From: Stenotrophomonas pavanii
GTDB lineage: Bacteria > Pseudomonadota > Gammaproteobacteria > Xanthomonadales > Xanthomonadaceae
DNA length: 64,000 bases
Reading direction: 5' to 3'
NCBI RefSeq assembly: GCF_900101175.1
Contig: NZ_FNFQ01000001.1
Span: 248,001 to 312,000, forward strand
This document shows, in pieces, positions 46,744 to 57,034 of the stretch. The position numbers and the translations under genes are program-made. Below the pieces are notes generated by a model that was not told the DNA's origin, did no database searches, and saw nothing but the letters and a program-made list of their open reading frames with translations. Positions within the stretch are counted from its first letter, which is position 1. The number at the start of each line of letters is the position of its first letter.

Positions 46744-46917
46744 TTTCTTTTTTCTCTGTGATGCGTGGCCGGCAGGAACGCGCTTCGCGCACCGCCAGGC
46801 TCGCCGTGGACTACAAGGATGAAACCTGCGCGGGGCAGGCTGCCGGAAAACGGCCGCGAAATTGTAACGGCCGGGGGCTTCCGGGACAAGGACCGGGGCT
46901 GAACCGGCAGGCCCGGG

Positions 46918-47826
46918 TCAGAGGTTGAAACGACGCTGCGGGGCCAGCAGGCCACTCTCATCGACCTGGCCCAGGCCCTGGACAGCATCGTCCGGTCCAA
47001 ACACGGCCACCAGGCCACGGGGCCAGGACAGGTCGCGCTGGCGCTGGCCGACGCAGAACCGGTGGGCCTGCTCGGCATCGAGGTCGACCCGGGGGTATTC
47101 CGCCAGGCCGGCCGCCAGCGGCAGCAGCAGCGCGTCCATGCCTGCCTCGTCCCCAGCCTCGGCCATCGCCCGCAGCTGGTCCAGGGTGACCATGGCCGGC
47201 CCGCGGAACGGCTCGACCCACAGCCGGCGCAGCGCACTGATATGGGCGCCACAGCCCAGGCGTTCGCCGAGGTCGCGGGCCAGGCTGCGGATGTAGGTAC
47301 CGGAGCCACAGGTCACGCGCAGCCGCAGCCGTTCCGGCTGCTGCTCGAGTACGTCGATGGCGTGCACCTGCACCTCGCGTTCGGGCGCCTCGATGACGTC
47401 ACCGCGGCGGGCCTTCACATACAGCGGTTCACCGCCCTGCTTCAGCGCCGAATAGATCGGGGCACGCTGGCGGATGTTGCCGGTCAAAGGCGCCAGCGCC
47501 GCCTGCAGGGCTTCGGCGCTGATTGCCGGCACCGGGCGCTGCAGCAGCACCTGGCCTTCGGCATCGTCGGTATCGGTGGTCTGGCCGAGCACGATCTCGG
47601 CATCGTAGGCCTTGGCCGACCCCAGCAGCAGGCCAGCGATCTTGGTCGCCTCGCCGAAGCACAGCGGCAGCAGGCCGGTGGCGAGCGGGTCGAGGCTGCC
47701 GGTGTGGCCGCCCTTCTCGGCGCGGAACAGGCGGCGCGCCACCTGCAGGGCGGCGTTGGAGCTCATGCCGGTCGACTTGTCGAGCAGCAGGATGCCATCC
47801 AGGCGGCGGAACTGAATTCGGGTCAT
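46918..47826 (-). CDS. truB: tRNA pseudouridine(55) synthase
   Basis: A protein of 302 residues. [20 protein letters not shown] contains the catalytic aspartate (about residue 48). [19 protein letters not shown] is the second family motif. A C-terminal PUA-like region follows. It makes pseudouridine 55 in the T loop of elongator tRNAs and acts as an RNA chaperone. It sits 91 bp after rbfA, with two SMAG hairpins in the gap. Confidence 0.96.
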   Translation of the reverse strand: MTRIQFRRLDGILLLDKSTGMSSNAALQVARRLFRAEKGGHTGSLDPLATGLLPLCFGEATKIAGLLLGSAKAYDAEIVLGQTTDTDDAEGQVLLQRPVPAISAEALQAALAPLTGNIRQRAPIYSALKQGGEPLYVKARRGDVIEAPEREVQVHAIDVLEQQPERLRLRVTCGSGTYIRSLARDLGERLGCGAHISALRRLWVEPFRGPAMVTLDQLRAMAEAGDEAGMDALLLPLAAGLAEYPRVDLDAEQAHRFCVGQRQRDLSWPRGLVAVFGPDDAVQGLGQVDESGLLAPQRRFNL

Positions 47827-47837
47827 GACAGGATTGT

Positions 47838-47910
47838 GTAGCGCCGAGCCATGCTCGGCTTCCGCAGCGATGCGCGAGATCAAAAGCAGCCGAGCATGGC
47901 CCGGCGCTAC
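47838..47910. repeat. Paired, inverted SMAG repeats between rbfA and truB
   Basis: GTAGCGCCGAGCCATGCTCG plus GCTT (47838-47861) faces a reversed copy, AGCCGAGCATGGCCCGGCGC plus TAC (ending 47910). The two can also pair with each other into one long hairpin. This is the dimeric arrangement known for SMAG elements. Confidence 0.8.
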
Positions 47911-47917
47911 AGGAACA

Positions 47918-48301
47918 TTATTCGTCGTCGCTCTCGCGACGCTTCTCGGCGGCCAGCGTATCGGGCAGGTCGCGCAGGATGTTGTCGATGTGCTCACCAC
48001 GGTCGACCGAGTCGTCGTAGTGGAAGTGCAGTTCCGGCACGTGGCGCAGCTTCATCGCACGCGCCAGGTCCATGCGCAGTCGGTAGCCCAGCTCCTTCAG
48101 CCCGGCCACGGCCTCGGCGGAGCGCTCGGGCATCAGCGCGGTGACGAACACCTTGGCATGGGCCATGTCACGGGTGATTTCCACGTCGGACACGCTCACC
48201 GAGGGCAACCCATGCTCGCGCACGGCGTTGTGCACCAGGGTGCCGAGTTCACGGCGCAGCTGGGCGGAGACACGGTCGGTTCGATGGAAAGTCTTGGGCA
48301 C
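47918..48301 (-). CDS. rbfA: 30S ribosome-binding factor RbfA
   Basis: A protein of 127 residues. The start is GTG 48301, giving [20 protein letters not shown], which begins the conserved protein; the 11 codons upstream fall into a repeat. The KH-like fold is followed by [20 protein letters not shown]. RbfA helps mature the 5' end of 16S rRNA and supports growth in the cold. It lies between infB and truB. Confidence 0.95.
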   Translation of the reverse strand: MPKTFHRTDRVSAQLRRELGTLVHNAVREHGLPSVSVSDVEITRDMAHAKVFVTALMPERSAEAVAGLKELGYRLRMDLARAMKLRHVPELHFHYDDSVDRGEHIDNILRDLPDTLAAEKRRESDDE

Positions 48302-48451
48302 GAGGGGCTCTTGGTTCAGTTGTCGCCCGACCAACGGTCGGGCGCTACATCTACATGGTACCCGACCGTGGGTCGGGTTCTACAGCATGGCAGGGCCCCA
48401 CCGGGCTCTACCAGGGCAGGGCCCGACCGCTGGTCGGGCCACCGTGCAGCA
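48302..48451. repeat. Array of four SMAG-type hairpins between infB and rbfA
   Basis: The entire 150-bp gap is built of related hairpins: GCCCGACCAACGGTCGGGC with CTAC (48325-48348), ACCCGACCGTGGGTCGGGT with CTAC (48360-48383), a degenerate GGGCCCCACCGGGCTCTAC (48393-48411), and GGCCCGACCGCTGGTCGGGC (48420-48439). All are reversed (CTAC at the right), so they read GTAG on the minus strand. The cores share GCCCGACC. Confidence 0.8.
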
Positions 48452-51097
48452 TTACAGGGTGCGCGGCACTTCGATGCGCTCGAAGCACTCGATCTGGTCG
48501 CCCGGCTTGACGTCGTTGTAGGCCTTCACCGCGATACCGCATTCGGTACCGTTGCGGACTTCCTCGACGTTCTCCTTGAAGCGGCGCAGCGATTCCAGTT
48601 CGCCCTCGAAGATCACCACGCTGTCGCGCAGGACGCGGATCGGCTTGTTGCGCTTGACCACACCCTCGATGACCATGCAGCCGGCGACGGCACCCAGCTT
48701 CGAGCTGCGGAAGACGTCGCGGACCTCGGCGATACCGATGATCTCTTCGCGGATTTCCACGCCCAGCAGACCGGAAGCCACCTGCTTCACCTGGTCGATC
48801 ACGTCATAGATGATCGAGAAGTAACGCAGGTCGACACCGTTGGATTCGATGATGCGACGCGCCGAAGCGTCCGCACGCACGTTGAAGCCGATGACGGTGG
48901 CCTTCGACGCGGCTGCCGAGTTGGCGTCCGACTCGGTGATGCCGCCCACGCCGGAGTGGATCACGTTGATGCGGATGTCGTCGTTGGACAGCGCGACCAG
49001 TGCCTGGCTCAGGGCCTGCACCGAACCCTGCACGTCGGCCTTGATGACCAGGTTGAGGACCTGCTGGCCCTCGCCCTTGCCCAGGGTCGCCATGATGTCT
49101 TCCATGCGGCTGCCGGCAGTAGCGACCAGGCGCGATTCACGGCGCTTGGTCTCACGCTGCTGGGCCACGTCCTTGGCCAGACGCTCGTCCTCGACCACCA
49201 CGAAGTCGTCACCCGCTTCGGGCACGCCGGACAGGCCCAGGACCTGCACCGGAATGGACGGGCCGGCGAACTCCGGCTGCTTGCCGGTCTCGTCGAACAG
49301 CGCACGCACGCGGCCGTACTGGATGCCGCACACCAGGTAGTCGCCCTTCTTCAGGCGGCCCTGCTGCACCAGCACCGTCGCGACCGGGCCGCGGCCCTTG
49401 TCCAGCGACGATTCGATCACCACGCCCGAGGCGCGGCCTTCATCGACCGCCTTCAGTTCCAGCAGTTCGGCCTGGATCGAGATGGCGTCCAGCAGGTCGT
49501 CGATGCCCAGGCCGGTCTTGGCCGAGATCTCCACCATCTGGGTGTCACCACCGAAGTCTTCGGCCACGACCTGCTCGGACAGCAGTTCGTTCTTGACCCG
49601 CATCGGATCGGCGTCGGACTTGTCGATCTTGTTGATCGCCACGATCAGCGGCACACCCGCCGAACGGGCGTGCTGGATCGCTTCCTTGGTCTGCGGCATG
49701 ACGCCGTCATCGGCGGCCACGACCAGCACCACGATGTCGGTCAGCTTGGCGCCGCGCGCACGCATCGAGGTGAAGGCGGCGTGGCCCGGGGTGTCCAGGA
49801 AGCTGATTACGCCCTTGGGCGTGTCCACGTGGTAGGCACCGATGTGCTGGGTGATGCCGCCCGCTTCGCCGGTGGCGACCTTGGTGCGGCGGATGTAATC
49901 CAGCAGCGAGGTCTTGCCGTGGTCGACGTGGCCCATGATGGTGACCACCGGCGGACGCTGGGTGGCCTCGCCCTGGTTTTCACCGGCGGAGGCCAGCAGT
50001 GCGTCTTCGGCGTCGTTGTCGTTGGCACGGATCGCCTTGTGGCCGAGTTCTTCGGTCACCAGTGCGGCGGTGTCGTGGTCGATGGACTGGGTGATGGTCG
50101 CCATCACGCCCATCTTGAACAGCGCCTTGACCACCTCGCCGCCCTTCAGCGCCAGCTTCTGCGCCAGGTCGGCCACGGTGATGGTGTCGCCGATCGCCAC
50201 TTCACGCACCACCGGTGCGGTCGGACGCTCGAAGGCGTGCGGACCGGCATTGTTGCCACCGCGCGACATGTCGCGACGGCCACCGGCCTGGTTGCGGCCG
50301 CCCGGACGACCCCGGGTGTTGCTGTTGTTGCTGTTGCCACGACGCGCACGATCGGCGGCCGACAGGTGCATCTGGCCGGCGAAACGGTCACCCGGGCCAC
50401 GCTCGTTGCGCGGCGCGCTGCGGTTGTTGCGGTCGTCGTTGCGCGGCGGCGGCGGTGCACCACGCGGCGCAGCCGGGGCTGCGGCCGGGGTACGCGGCGG
50501 GCGCGGCGCGGTTTCGTCGATCGGAGCACGCTTGGGCTTGCTGGCAGCCAGCGTCTCGGCCGCCTTGGCGGCAGCCGCAGCTTCCTCGGCGGCCTTCTTC
50601 TCGGCCTCGGCGCGTTCCTTGGCGGCGGCCTCTTCTTCACGGGCACGGACGATGGCTTCGTCGCGCAGACGATCCTTTTCGGCCAGGGCCTGCTGTTCGG
50701 CGAGGTTGCGCGCGCGCGACTCTTCCAGCTTGCGCAGGATGTCGGCGCGCTCTTCGTCCGGCGTCATGGCGCGAGCACCATCCTTGACGTAGGTCCGCTT
50801 CTGGCGCACCTCTACATTCACGGTCGTCTTGCTGCGACCGGAATTGACCGTCACTTCCTGCTGCTTCCGGCGGTTGAGCGTGATCTTCTTTGCAGACTGA
50901 TCGGTCTCTTCCGGGGCCTGCTCGGGCTTGCCGTGCGAACGACGAAGGAAGCCCAGGAGCTTCACCTTCTCGGAGCTGGTCACGACCTGGTCGGGACCGC
51001 TGAACTTCATGCCGGCACCGGCCAGCTGTTCCAGCAGTTTTTCGACCGGCGTGTTGACCAGTTCGGCAAGCTTGCGGATGGTGGTTTGCTGCGACAT
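48452..51097 (-). CDS. infB: Translation initiation factor IF-2
   Basis: A protein of 881 residues. The N-terminal IF2_N domain ([22 protein letters not shown]) leads into a long Ala/Glu/Lys and Arg/Asn/Gly-rich variable region (about 90-290). The G domain has G1 GHVDHGKTS (about 386), G3 DTPGHAAF, and G4 NKID. Domains II to IV complete it. IF-2 brings fMet-tRNA to the P site and drives subunit joining. The operon also contains the initiator tRNA genes. Confidence 0.98.
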   Translation of the reverse strand: MSQQTTIRKLAELVNTPVEKLLEQLAGAGMKFSGPDQVVTSSEKVKLLGFLRRSHGKPEQAPEETDQSAKKITLNRRKQQEVTVNSGRSKTTVNVEVRQKRTYVKDGARAMTPDEERADILRKLEESRARNLAEQQALAEKDRLRDEAIVRAREEEAAAKERAEAEKKAAEEAAAAAKAAETLAASKPKRAPIDETAPRPPRTPAAAPAAPRGAPPPPRNDDRNNRSAPRNERGPGDRFAGQMHLSAADRARRGNSNNSNTRGRPGGRNQAGGRRDMSRGGNNAGPHAFERPTAPVVREVAIGDTITVADLAQKLALKGGEVVKALFKMGVMATITQSIDHDTAALVTEELGHKAIRANDNDAEDALLASAGENQGEATQRPPVVTIMGHVDHGKTSLLDYIRRTKVATGEAGGITQHIGAYHVDTPKGVISFLDTPGHAAFTSMRARGAKLTDIVVLVVAADDGVMPQTKEAIQHARSAGVPLIVAINKIDKSDADPMRVKNELLSEQVVAEDFGGDTQMVEISAKTGLGIDDLLDAISIQAELLELKAVDEGRASGVVIESSLDKGRGPVATVLVQQGRLKKGDYLVCGIQYGRVRALFDETGKQPEFAGPSIPVQVLGLSGVPEAGDDFVVVEDERLAKDVAQQRETKRRESRLVATAGSRMEDIMATLGKGEGQQVLNLVIKADVQGSVQALSQALVALSNDDIRINVIHSGVGGITESDANSAAASKATVIGFNVRADASARRIIESNGVDLRYFSIIYDVIDQVKQVASGLLGVEIREEIIGIAEVRDVFRSSKLGAVAGCMVIEGVVKRNKPIRVLRDSVVIFEGELESLRRFKENVEEVRNGTECGIAVKAYNDVKPGDQIECFERIEVPRTL

Positions 51098-51189
51098 TCG
51101 GATCCTATGATCTTGTGGGCGCCCCCCCGCATCTGGAGGTGGCGCGGATTCTACGCCCTGAGCGGCTCAGGGCCCTGTTCATTGCCGGC

Positions 51190-52701
51190 TCATTCGCCGC
51201 GTTCCAGTCGGGCGATCTCCTCGGCACGGGCGGCCAGGATCAGCGCAGCGGCGCGCGCCTGATCCAGTCCTTCGATGCCGAAGTCCATGACCTCGTCGGC
51301 GGCCAGGTCGGACAGATCCTCGCTGGTACGCACGCCGTGGCCGGCCAGCGCGTATGCGGTGGCTTCGTCCATGCCCTTCAGGGACAGCAGGTCCTGCGCC
51401 GGCTGGCCGTCTTCAAGGCCTTCTTCGACTGCCAGGGCCTCATTGAGCAGCGCATCGCGGGCACGAGCGCGCAGCTCTTCGACGATGTCCTCGTCGAAAC
51501 CTTCCACGGCCAGCAGTTCGCCGACCGGGACATATGCGATTTCCTCGACGGTGCCGAAGCCTTCGCTGACCAGGATGCCGGCGATTTCCTCGTCCACTTC
51601 CAGCTTGTCCATGAACAGCTGGCGGGCGGCAGCCTGCTCGGCCTCCGACTTGGCGGTGACCTGGTCCTGGGTCATCACGTTGAGCTGCCAGCCGGTCAGG
51701 CGGCTGGCCAGGCGCACGTTCTGGCCGCCCTTGCCGATCGCCTGGGCCAGGCGGTCTTCGGCAACGGCCAGGTCCATCGAGTGCTTGTCTTCATCGACGA
51801 TGATCGACTGCACTTCGGCCGGTGCCATCGCGTTGATGACGAAGTTGGCCGGGTTGTCGTTCCACAGCACGATGTCCACGCGCTCGCCATTGAGCTCGTT
51901 GGACACGGCCTGCACGCGCGAACCGCGCATGCCGATGCAGGCACCGATCGGATCGGTGCGCTGGTCGTGGGCCAGCACGGCGATCTTGGCGCGGTCGCCC
52001 GGGTCACGTGCACAGGCCTTGATTTCCACCAGGCCCTGGCCGACTTCCGGCACTTCCAGCTTGAACAGCTCGATCATGAATTCCGGCGCGGCGCGGCTGA
52101 TGAACAGCTGCGGGCCACGCGGCTCGGAACGCACTTCGGCCAGGTAACCACGCACGCGGTCACCGGCGCGCAGCACGTCGCGCGGGATGCCCTTGTCCTT
52201 CGGAATGAAGCCTTCGGCGTTGCCACCCAGGTCGACATAGATGTTGCCGCGCTCGGCGCGCTTGACCACGCCGGTGATCAGTTCACCCACGCGGTCCTTC
52301 CACGCATCCACGACCTGCTGGCGCTCGGCTTCGCGCACGCGCTGGACGATGACCTGCTTGGCCGCCTGGGCAGCGATGCGGCCGAAATCCGGGTTCTCGA
52401 TCTGCTCTTCGATGTAGTCGCCGACCTCGACGCCCTCGGCTTCGTCGACGGCGTCCATCAGGCGGATCTGGCGGTCGGGCGATTCCATGACCACGTCATC
52501 GGCCACCACTTCCCAGCGGCGGAAGGTCTCGTAGCTGCCATCCTTGTGGTCGATGACCACGCGGGTCAGCACTTCCTCGTCGGGATAGCGCTTCTTCGCT
52601 GCCGAGGCCAGGGCGGCCTCGATGGCATCGAAGATCACTTCACGCGGCACGCCCTTCTCGTTGGCGACTGCGTCGACTACCAGCAACAGTTCCTTGCTCA
52701 T
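51190..52701 (-). CDS. nusA: Transcription termination/antitermination protein NusA
   Basis: A protein of 503 residues. An N-terminal RNA-polymerase-binding domain (about 1-130), an S1 domain (about 135-200, RAERGNIYVDLGGNAEGFIP), two KH domains (about 200-350, with GMRGSRVQAVSNELNGERVD in part) and two C-terminal acidic helix-hairpin repeats (about 365-500). NusA modulates pausing, termination and antitermination. It begins 4 bp after rimP. Confidence 0.97.
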   Translation of the reverse strand: MSKELLLVVDAVANEKGVPREVIFDAIEAALASAAKKRYPDEEVLTRVVIDHKDGSYETFRRWEVVADDVVMESPDRQIRLMDAVDEAEGVEVGDYIEEQIENPDFGRIAAQAAKQVIVQRVREAERQQVVDAWKDRVGELITGVVKRAERGNIYVDLGGNAEGFIPKDKGIPRDVLRAGDRVRGYLAEVRSEPRGPQLFISRAAPEFMIELFKLEVPEVGQGLVEIKACARDPGDRAKIAVLAHDQRTDPIGACIGMRGSRVQAVSNELNGERVDIVLWNDNPANFVINAMAPAEVQSIIVDEDKHSMDLAVAEDRLAQAIGKGGQNVRLASRLTGWQLNVMTQDQVTAKSEAEQAAARQLFMDKLEVDEEIAGILVSEGFGTVEEIAYVPVGELLAVEGFDEDIVEELRARARDALLNEALAVEEGLEDGQPAQDLLSLKGMDEATAYALAGHGVRTSEDLSDLAADEVMDFGIEGLDQARAAALILAARAEEIARLERGE

Positions 52702-52705
52702 TGGC

Positions 52706-53663
<958 letters not shown>

Positions 53664-53740
53664 TGGTAGCGGGGGCAGGATTTGAACCTGCGACCTTCGG
53701 GTTATGAGCCCGACGAGCTGCCAGACTGCTCCACCCCGCA
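53664..53740 (-). tRNA. metY: Initiator tRNA-fMet (CAT), copy 2
   Basis: A 77-base gene with CCA. The anticodon stem has three G-C pairs (GGG/CCC), position 11-24 is A-U, and 1-72 is unpaired (T-T). These are initiator hallmarks. Identical to copy 1. It lies upstream of rimP, as metY does in E. coli. Confidence 0.95.
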
Positions 53741-53822
53741 TCAGAAGCGGAATTATGAGCGATTGCTTCGAAACATGCAAGCGATCCCTCATTCATCAAA
53801 CCGGTTGGCGCCGATCCGACGT

Positions 53823-53899
53823 TGGTAGCGGGGGCAGGATTTGAACCTGCGACCTTCGGGTTATGAGCCCGACGAGCTGCCAGACTGCTCCACCCCGCA
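53823..53899 (-). tRNA. metY: Initiator tRNA-fMet (CAT), copy 1
   Basis: The same 77-base sequence as copy 2. The anticodon loop is CTCATAA, the T loop is TTCAAAT, and the D-stem and the GGG/CCC pairs fit initiator tRNA. The two copies start 159 bases apart. A strong promoter lies 96 bases upstream. Confidence 0.95.
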
Positions 53900-53994
53900 C
53901 CGGAAGTACTTGAACTGCTGCCCCACCCTTTCGAGGGAGGCTGCCGCAACGATGTTCTGGCTGAACCGCTGCAGTGACAACTCAGGCTGCGCAT

Positions 53995-54023
53995 ATTACA
54001 CGAATCGCGCAGCTTTGTGTCAA
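53995..54023 (-). promoter_or_regulatory. Sigma70-type promoter of tRNA-fMet and the rimP operon
   Basis: On the minus strand, TTGACA (54023-54018) and TGTAAT (54000-53995) are separated by 17 bases. It sits just past the nuoN stop codon (54027) and probably drives the tRNA-fMet pair and the following rimP-nusA-infB operon. Confidence 0.8.
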
Positions 54024-54026
54024 CTT

Positions 54027-55487
54027 TTATGCAAGATGCGCAAATGCCTGCTGGCACCAGACCATGATCGGGTTCCAGGCAAGGCCCAGCGCGAGCAGCG
54101 CCAGGGCATTCACGCCCAGCACCACGCCCAGCACGCGGTCGTTGCTGCGCGGCATGGCCTCGCCCACCGGCTCATCGAAGTACATGACCTTGATGACGCG
54201 CAGGTAGTAGAAGCAGCCGACCACGGCGCAGAGCACGCCGAGGATGGCCAGCCACAGCAGGCCGCCGTTGACGGCCGCGCCCAGCACCGCCAGCTTGGTC
54301 CAGAAGCCCAGGAACGGCGGGATGCCGGCCAGCGACGCCATGATGCACAGCACCAGGCCGGCCATCCACGGGTTGCGGGCGTTCAGGCCCTTGAAGTCCT
54401 CGATGTTCTCGGCTTCAAAGCCGGCACGCGACAGCGCGATGATCGCGCCGAAAGCCGCGGTGGACATGATCGCGTAGGCCAGTGCGTAGAACAGCGCGGC
54501 GGCGTAGCCCTGCGAACCGCCACCGGCGATGCCCATCAGCAGGAAGCCGATGTGCGAGACAGTGGAGAACGCCAGCATGCGCTTGAGGTTGCTCTGCGCG
54601 ATGGCCATCAGGTTGCCGATGACCAGCGATACCGCGGCCAGGCCGGCGATCAGCAGCTGCAGTTCGGTCGACAGCGGACCCACGCCCATTTCCAGCAGGC
54701 GGTAGGCCATGCCGAACGCGGCCAGCTTCGGCGCCGAGCTGATGAACAGTGCGATCGGTGCCGGGGCACCCTGGTACACGTCCGGCAGCCACATGTGGAA
54801 CGGCGCGGCACCCAGCTTGAAGGCGACGCCGGCGATCATGAACACCGCACCGGTGATCAGCAGCACGCGCTCTTCCGAGTGCGGGATGGCCTCACGGATC
54901 ACATCCAGGTGCAGGCTGCCGGTGGCGCCGTAGATCAGCGACATGCCGTACAGCAGCAGGCCCGAGGCCAGCGAACCCAGCACGATGTACTTCATCGCCG
55001 CTTCCGAGGCCAGGCCGCTTTCGCGGTTGCTGGCGACCAGGGCGTAGGAGCACAGCGCCAGCAGTTCCAGGCCCAGGTAGACCATCAGCAGGCTGCCGGC
55101 CGAGACCAGGATCATCATGCCGGCGGTGCCGAACAGGATCAGCACCGGGATCTCGCCCTGGAACAGGTCGCGGTCACGCAGGTAGCGCCAGCCGTAGACC
55201 AGGGTCAGGCCGCTGAGCAGCACGATCCCGGTCTTCATCACGTCCGCGGCGGTATCGCGCACGAACATGCCATGGAAGACCTCGCCCTGCCCGCCCACGC
55301 CGGTGGCCAGCATGAACAGCACCACGGCCAGCGCTGCGAGCGAGAACAGGTGGGTGACGATCTTGTTCCGGTTGCTGACGAACAGGTCGAGGATCATCAG
55401 GGCGAAGGCGCTGCCGATCAGCACCAGCTCGGGAGCGAGCGGTGGCAGGTCAGCGGCGGTCAATGGCAGCAGCGGCGAGGTGGTCAT
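54027..55487 (-). CDS. nuoN: NADH-quinone oxidoreductase subunit N
   Basis: A protein of 486 residues with about 14 membrane helices and the antiporter-like fold. LLLYGMSLIYGATG and conserved lysine/glutamate positions of the proton channel fit NuoN. It is one of three proton-pumping subunits of complex I in the inner membrane. Start: TTG-ATG-ATG run at 55493-55485; ATG 55487 has AGGA at a better distance (7 bases). Last gene of the nuo operon. Confidence 0.97.
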   Translation of the reverse strand: MTTSPLLPLTAADLPPLAPELVLIGSAFALMILDLFVSNRNKIVTHLFSLAALAVVLFMLATGVGGQGEVFHGMFVRDTAADVMKTGIVLLSGLTLVYGWRYLRDRDLFQGEIPVLILFGTAGMMILVSAGSLLMVYLGLELLALCSYALVASNRESGLASEAAMKYIVLGSLASGLLLYGMSLIYGATGSLHLDVIREAIPHSEERVLLITGAVFMIAGVAFKLGAAPFHMWLPDVYQGAPAPIALFISSAPKLAAFGMAYRLLEMGVGPLSTELQLLIAGLAAVSLVIGNLMAIAQSNLKRMLAFSTVSHIGFLLMGIAGGGSQGYAAALFYALAYAIMSTAAFGAIIALSRAGFEAENIEDFKGLNARNPWMAGLVLCIMASLAGIPPFLGFWTKLAVLGAAVNGGLLWLAILGVLCAVVGCFYYLRVIKVMYFDEPVGEAMPRSNDRVLGVVLGVNALALLALGLAWNPIMVWCQQAFAHLA

Positions 55488-55502
55488 CATCAAATCCTGG
55501 AA

Positions 55503-57011
55503 TTACAGCAGCTTGCTGGATGCGATCTGCATCGCCAGCTTCGCGATCGAGGGCTCCATCAGGTCGGTCAGCGGCTTGGGGTAGATGCCCAGGGCCAGCA
55601 CGCCGATGGCGAACACGCCCAGCACCAGCCATTCGCGGCCGTTGATGTCCTTCAGTTCGGCAACATGGCTGTTGGCCACTTCACCGAAGAAGATGCGCTT
55701 GTACAGCCACAGGGTGTAGGCGGCGCCGATGATCAGGGTGGTGGCCGCGCCCAGGGCGATCCACGGATTACGCTGGAAGGCCGACAGGATGACCATGAAC
55801 TCGCCAACGAAGCCGCTGGTACCCGGCAGGCCCGCGTTGGCCATGAAGAACAGCATCGCGAAGGTGGCGAACCACGGCATCACGTTGACCACGCCGCCGT
55901 AGTCGGCGATGCGGCGGCTGTGCATGCGGTCGTACAGCACGCCGACGCAGGAGAACATCGCGCCGGACACGAAGCCGTGCGAGATCATCTGCACCATGGC
56001 GCCCTGCAGGCCCAGGCGCGCGGCATCGGCGTTGCCGGCTTCACGCACCAGCCACAGCGCGATGAAGGTGCCCAGGGTGACAAAGCCCATGTGCGCGATC
56101 GACGAATAGGCGATCAGCTTCTTCATGTCGTCCTGCACCAGGGCGACCAGGCCGACGTAGATCACCGCGATCAGCGACAGTGCGATCACCAGCCAGGCCC
56201 ATTCCTGCGACGCGTCCGGGACGATCGGCAGGTTGAAGCGCAGGAAGCCGTAGCCACCGATCTTCAGGGCGATCGCGGCCAGGATCACCGAACCGGCGGT
56301 CGGCGCTTCCACGTGGGCGTCCGGCAGCCAGGTGTGGACCGGGAACATCGGCACCTTGACCGCGAAGGCGATCAGGAAGGCGAAGAAGATCCAGGTCTGC
56401 TCCTTGGCCGACAGCGGCAGCGCGTACAGGTCGGCCAGCTGGAAGCTGCCGCCCTTCATGTACAGGTAGATCAGCGCCACCAGCATCAGCACCGAGCCGA
56501 GGAAGGTGTACAGGAAGAACTTCAGCGCGGCGTAGATGCGGCGCGGACCGCCCCAGACACCGATGATCAGGAACATCGGGATCAGCATCGCTTCGAAGAA
56601 CACGTAGAACAGCATCGCGTCCGTCGCGGCGAAGATGCCGACGGTGACGCCTTCCAGGATCAGGAAGGCCGCCACGTACTGGTTGACGCGCTTGTCGATG
56701 GCGCTCCAGGCGCCGATCAGGGCAAGCACGCTGACCAGGGTGGTCAGCAGGATCAGCGCCACGGCAATGCCGTCCACGCCCAGGTTGTAGCCGATCTTGT
56801 ACGCCGGGATCCAGGCATGGGTCTCGACGAACTGCAGACCATCGACGCCTGCGTTGTAGCCGCTCAGCAGCGAGAGGCTCGCCACGAACGTCAGCACCGC
56901 TACGCCCAGCGACGCCCAGCGGGCGGTCTGCGCATCACGGATCGCAAGGATCAGGGCACCACCGATGATCGGCAGCCAGATGAGGACACTGAGTAGAGGC
57001 CAGTTCGACAC
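55503..57011 (-). CDS. nuoM: NADH-quinone oxidoreductase subunit M
   Basis: A protein of 502 residues with about 14 membrane helices and a GTG start (57011). ILEGVTVGIFAATDAMLFYVFFEAMLIPMFL in pieces contains the key glutamate, and TWLPDAHVEAPTAGSV is the family motif. Antiporter-like proton channel of complex I. nuoN starts 12-15 bp later. Confidence 0.97.
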   Translation of the reverse strand: MSNWPLLSVLIWLPIIGGALILAIRDAQTARWASLGVAVLTFVASLSLLSGYNAGVDGLQFVETHAWIPAYKIGYNLGVDGIAVALILLTTLVSVLALIGAWSAIDKRVNQYVAAFLILEGVTVGIFAATDAMLFYVFFEAMLIPMFLIIGVWGGPRRIYAALKFFLYTFLGSVLMLVALIYLYMKGGSFQLADLYALPLSAKEQTWIFFAFLIAFAVKVPMFPVHTWLPDAHVEAPTAGSVILAAIALKIGGYGFLRFNLPIVPDASQEWAWLVIALSLIAVIYVGLVALVQDDMKKLIAYSSIAHMGFVTLGTFIALWLVREAGNADAARLGLQGAMVQMISHGFVSGAMFSCVGVLYDRMHSRRIADYGGVVNVMPWFATFAMLFFMANAGLPGTSGFVGEFMVILSAFQRNPWIALGAATTLIIGAAYTLWLYKRIFFGEVANSHVAELKDINGREWLVLGVFAIGVLALGIYPKPLTDLMEPSIAKLAMQIASSKLL

Positions 57012-57034
57012 GTCTTCTTATTCCGTACAGGTCA

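Noticed and set aside
48302..48451. SMAG array as a possible CRISPR
   Set aside because: The units are self-complementary hairpins with short irregular gaps and no unique spacers.
47825..51262. A plus-strand open frame of about 1,145 codons opposite rbfA and infB
   Set aside because: Shadow of infB; no start signal, no domain, and it crosses a repeat array.
53841..56996. A plus-strand open frame of about 1,050 codons opposite nuoN and nuoM
   Set aside because: Antisense of membrane-protein genes. The His/Gln/Asp-rich translation is what hydrophobic codons give when read backwards.
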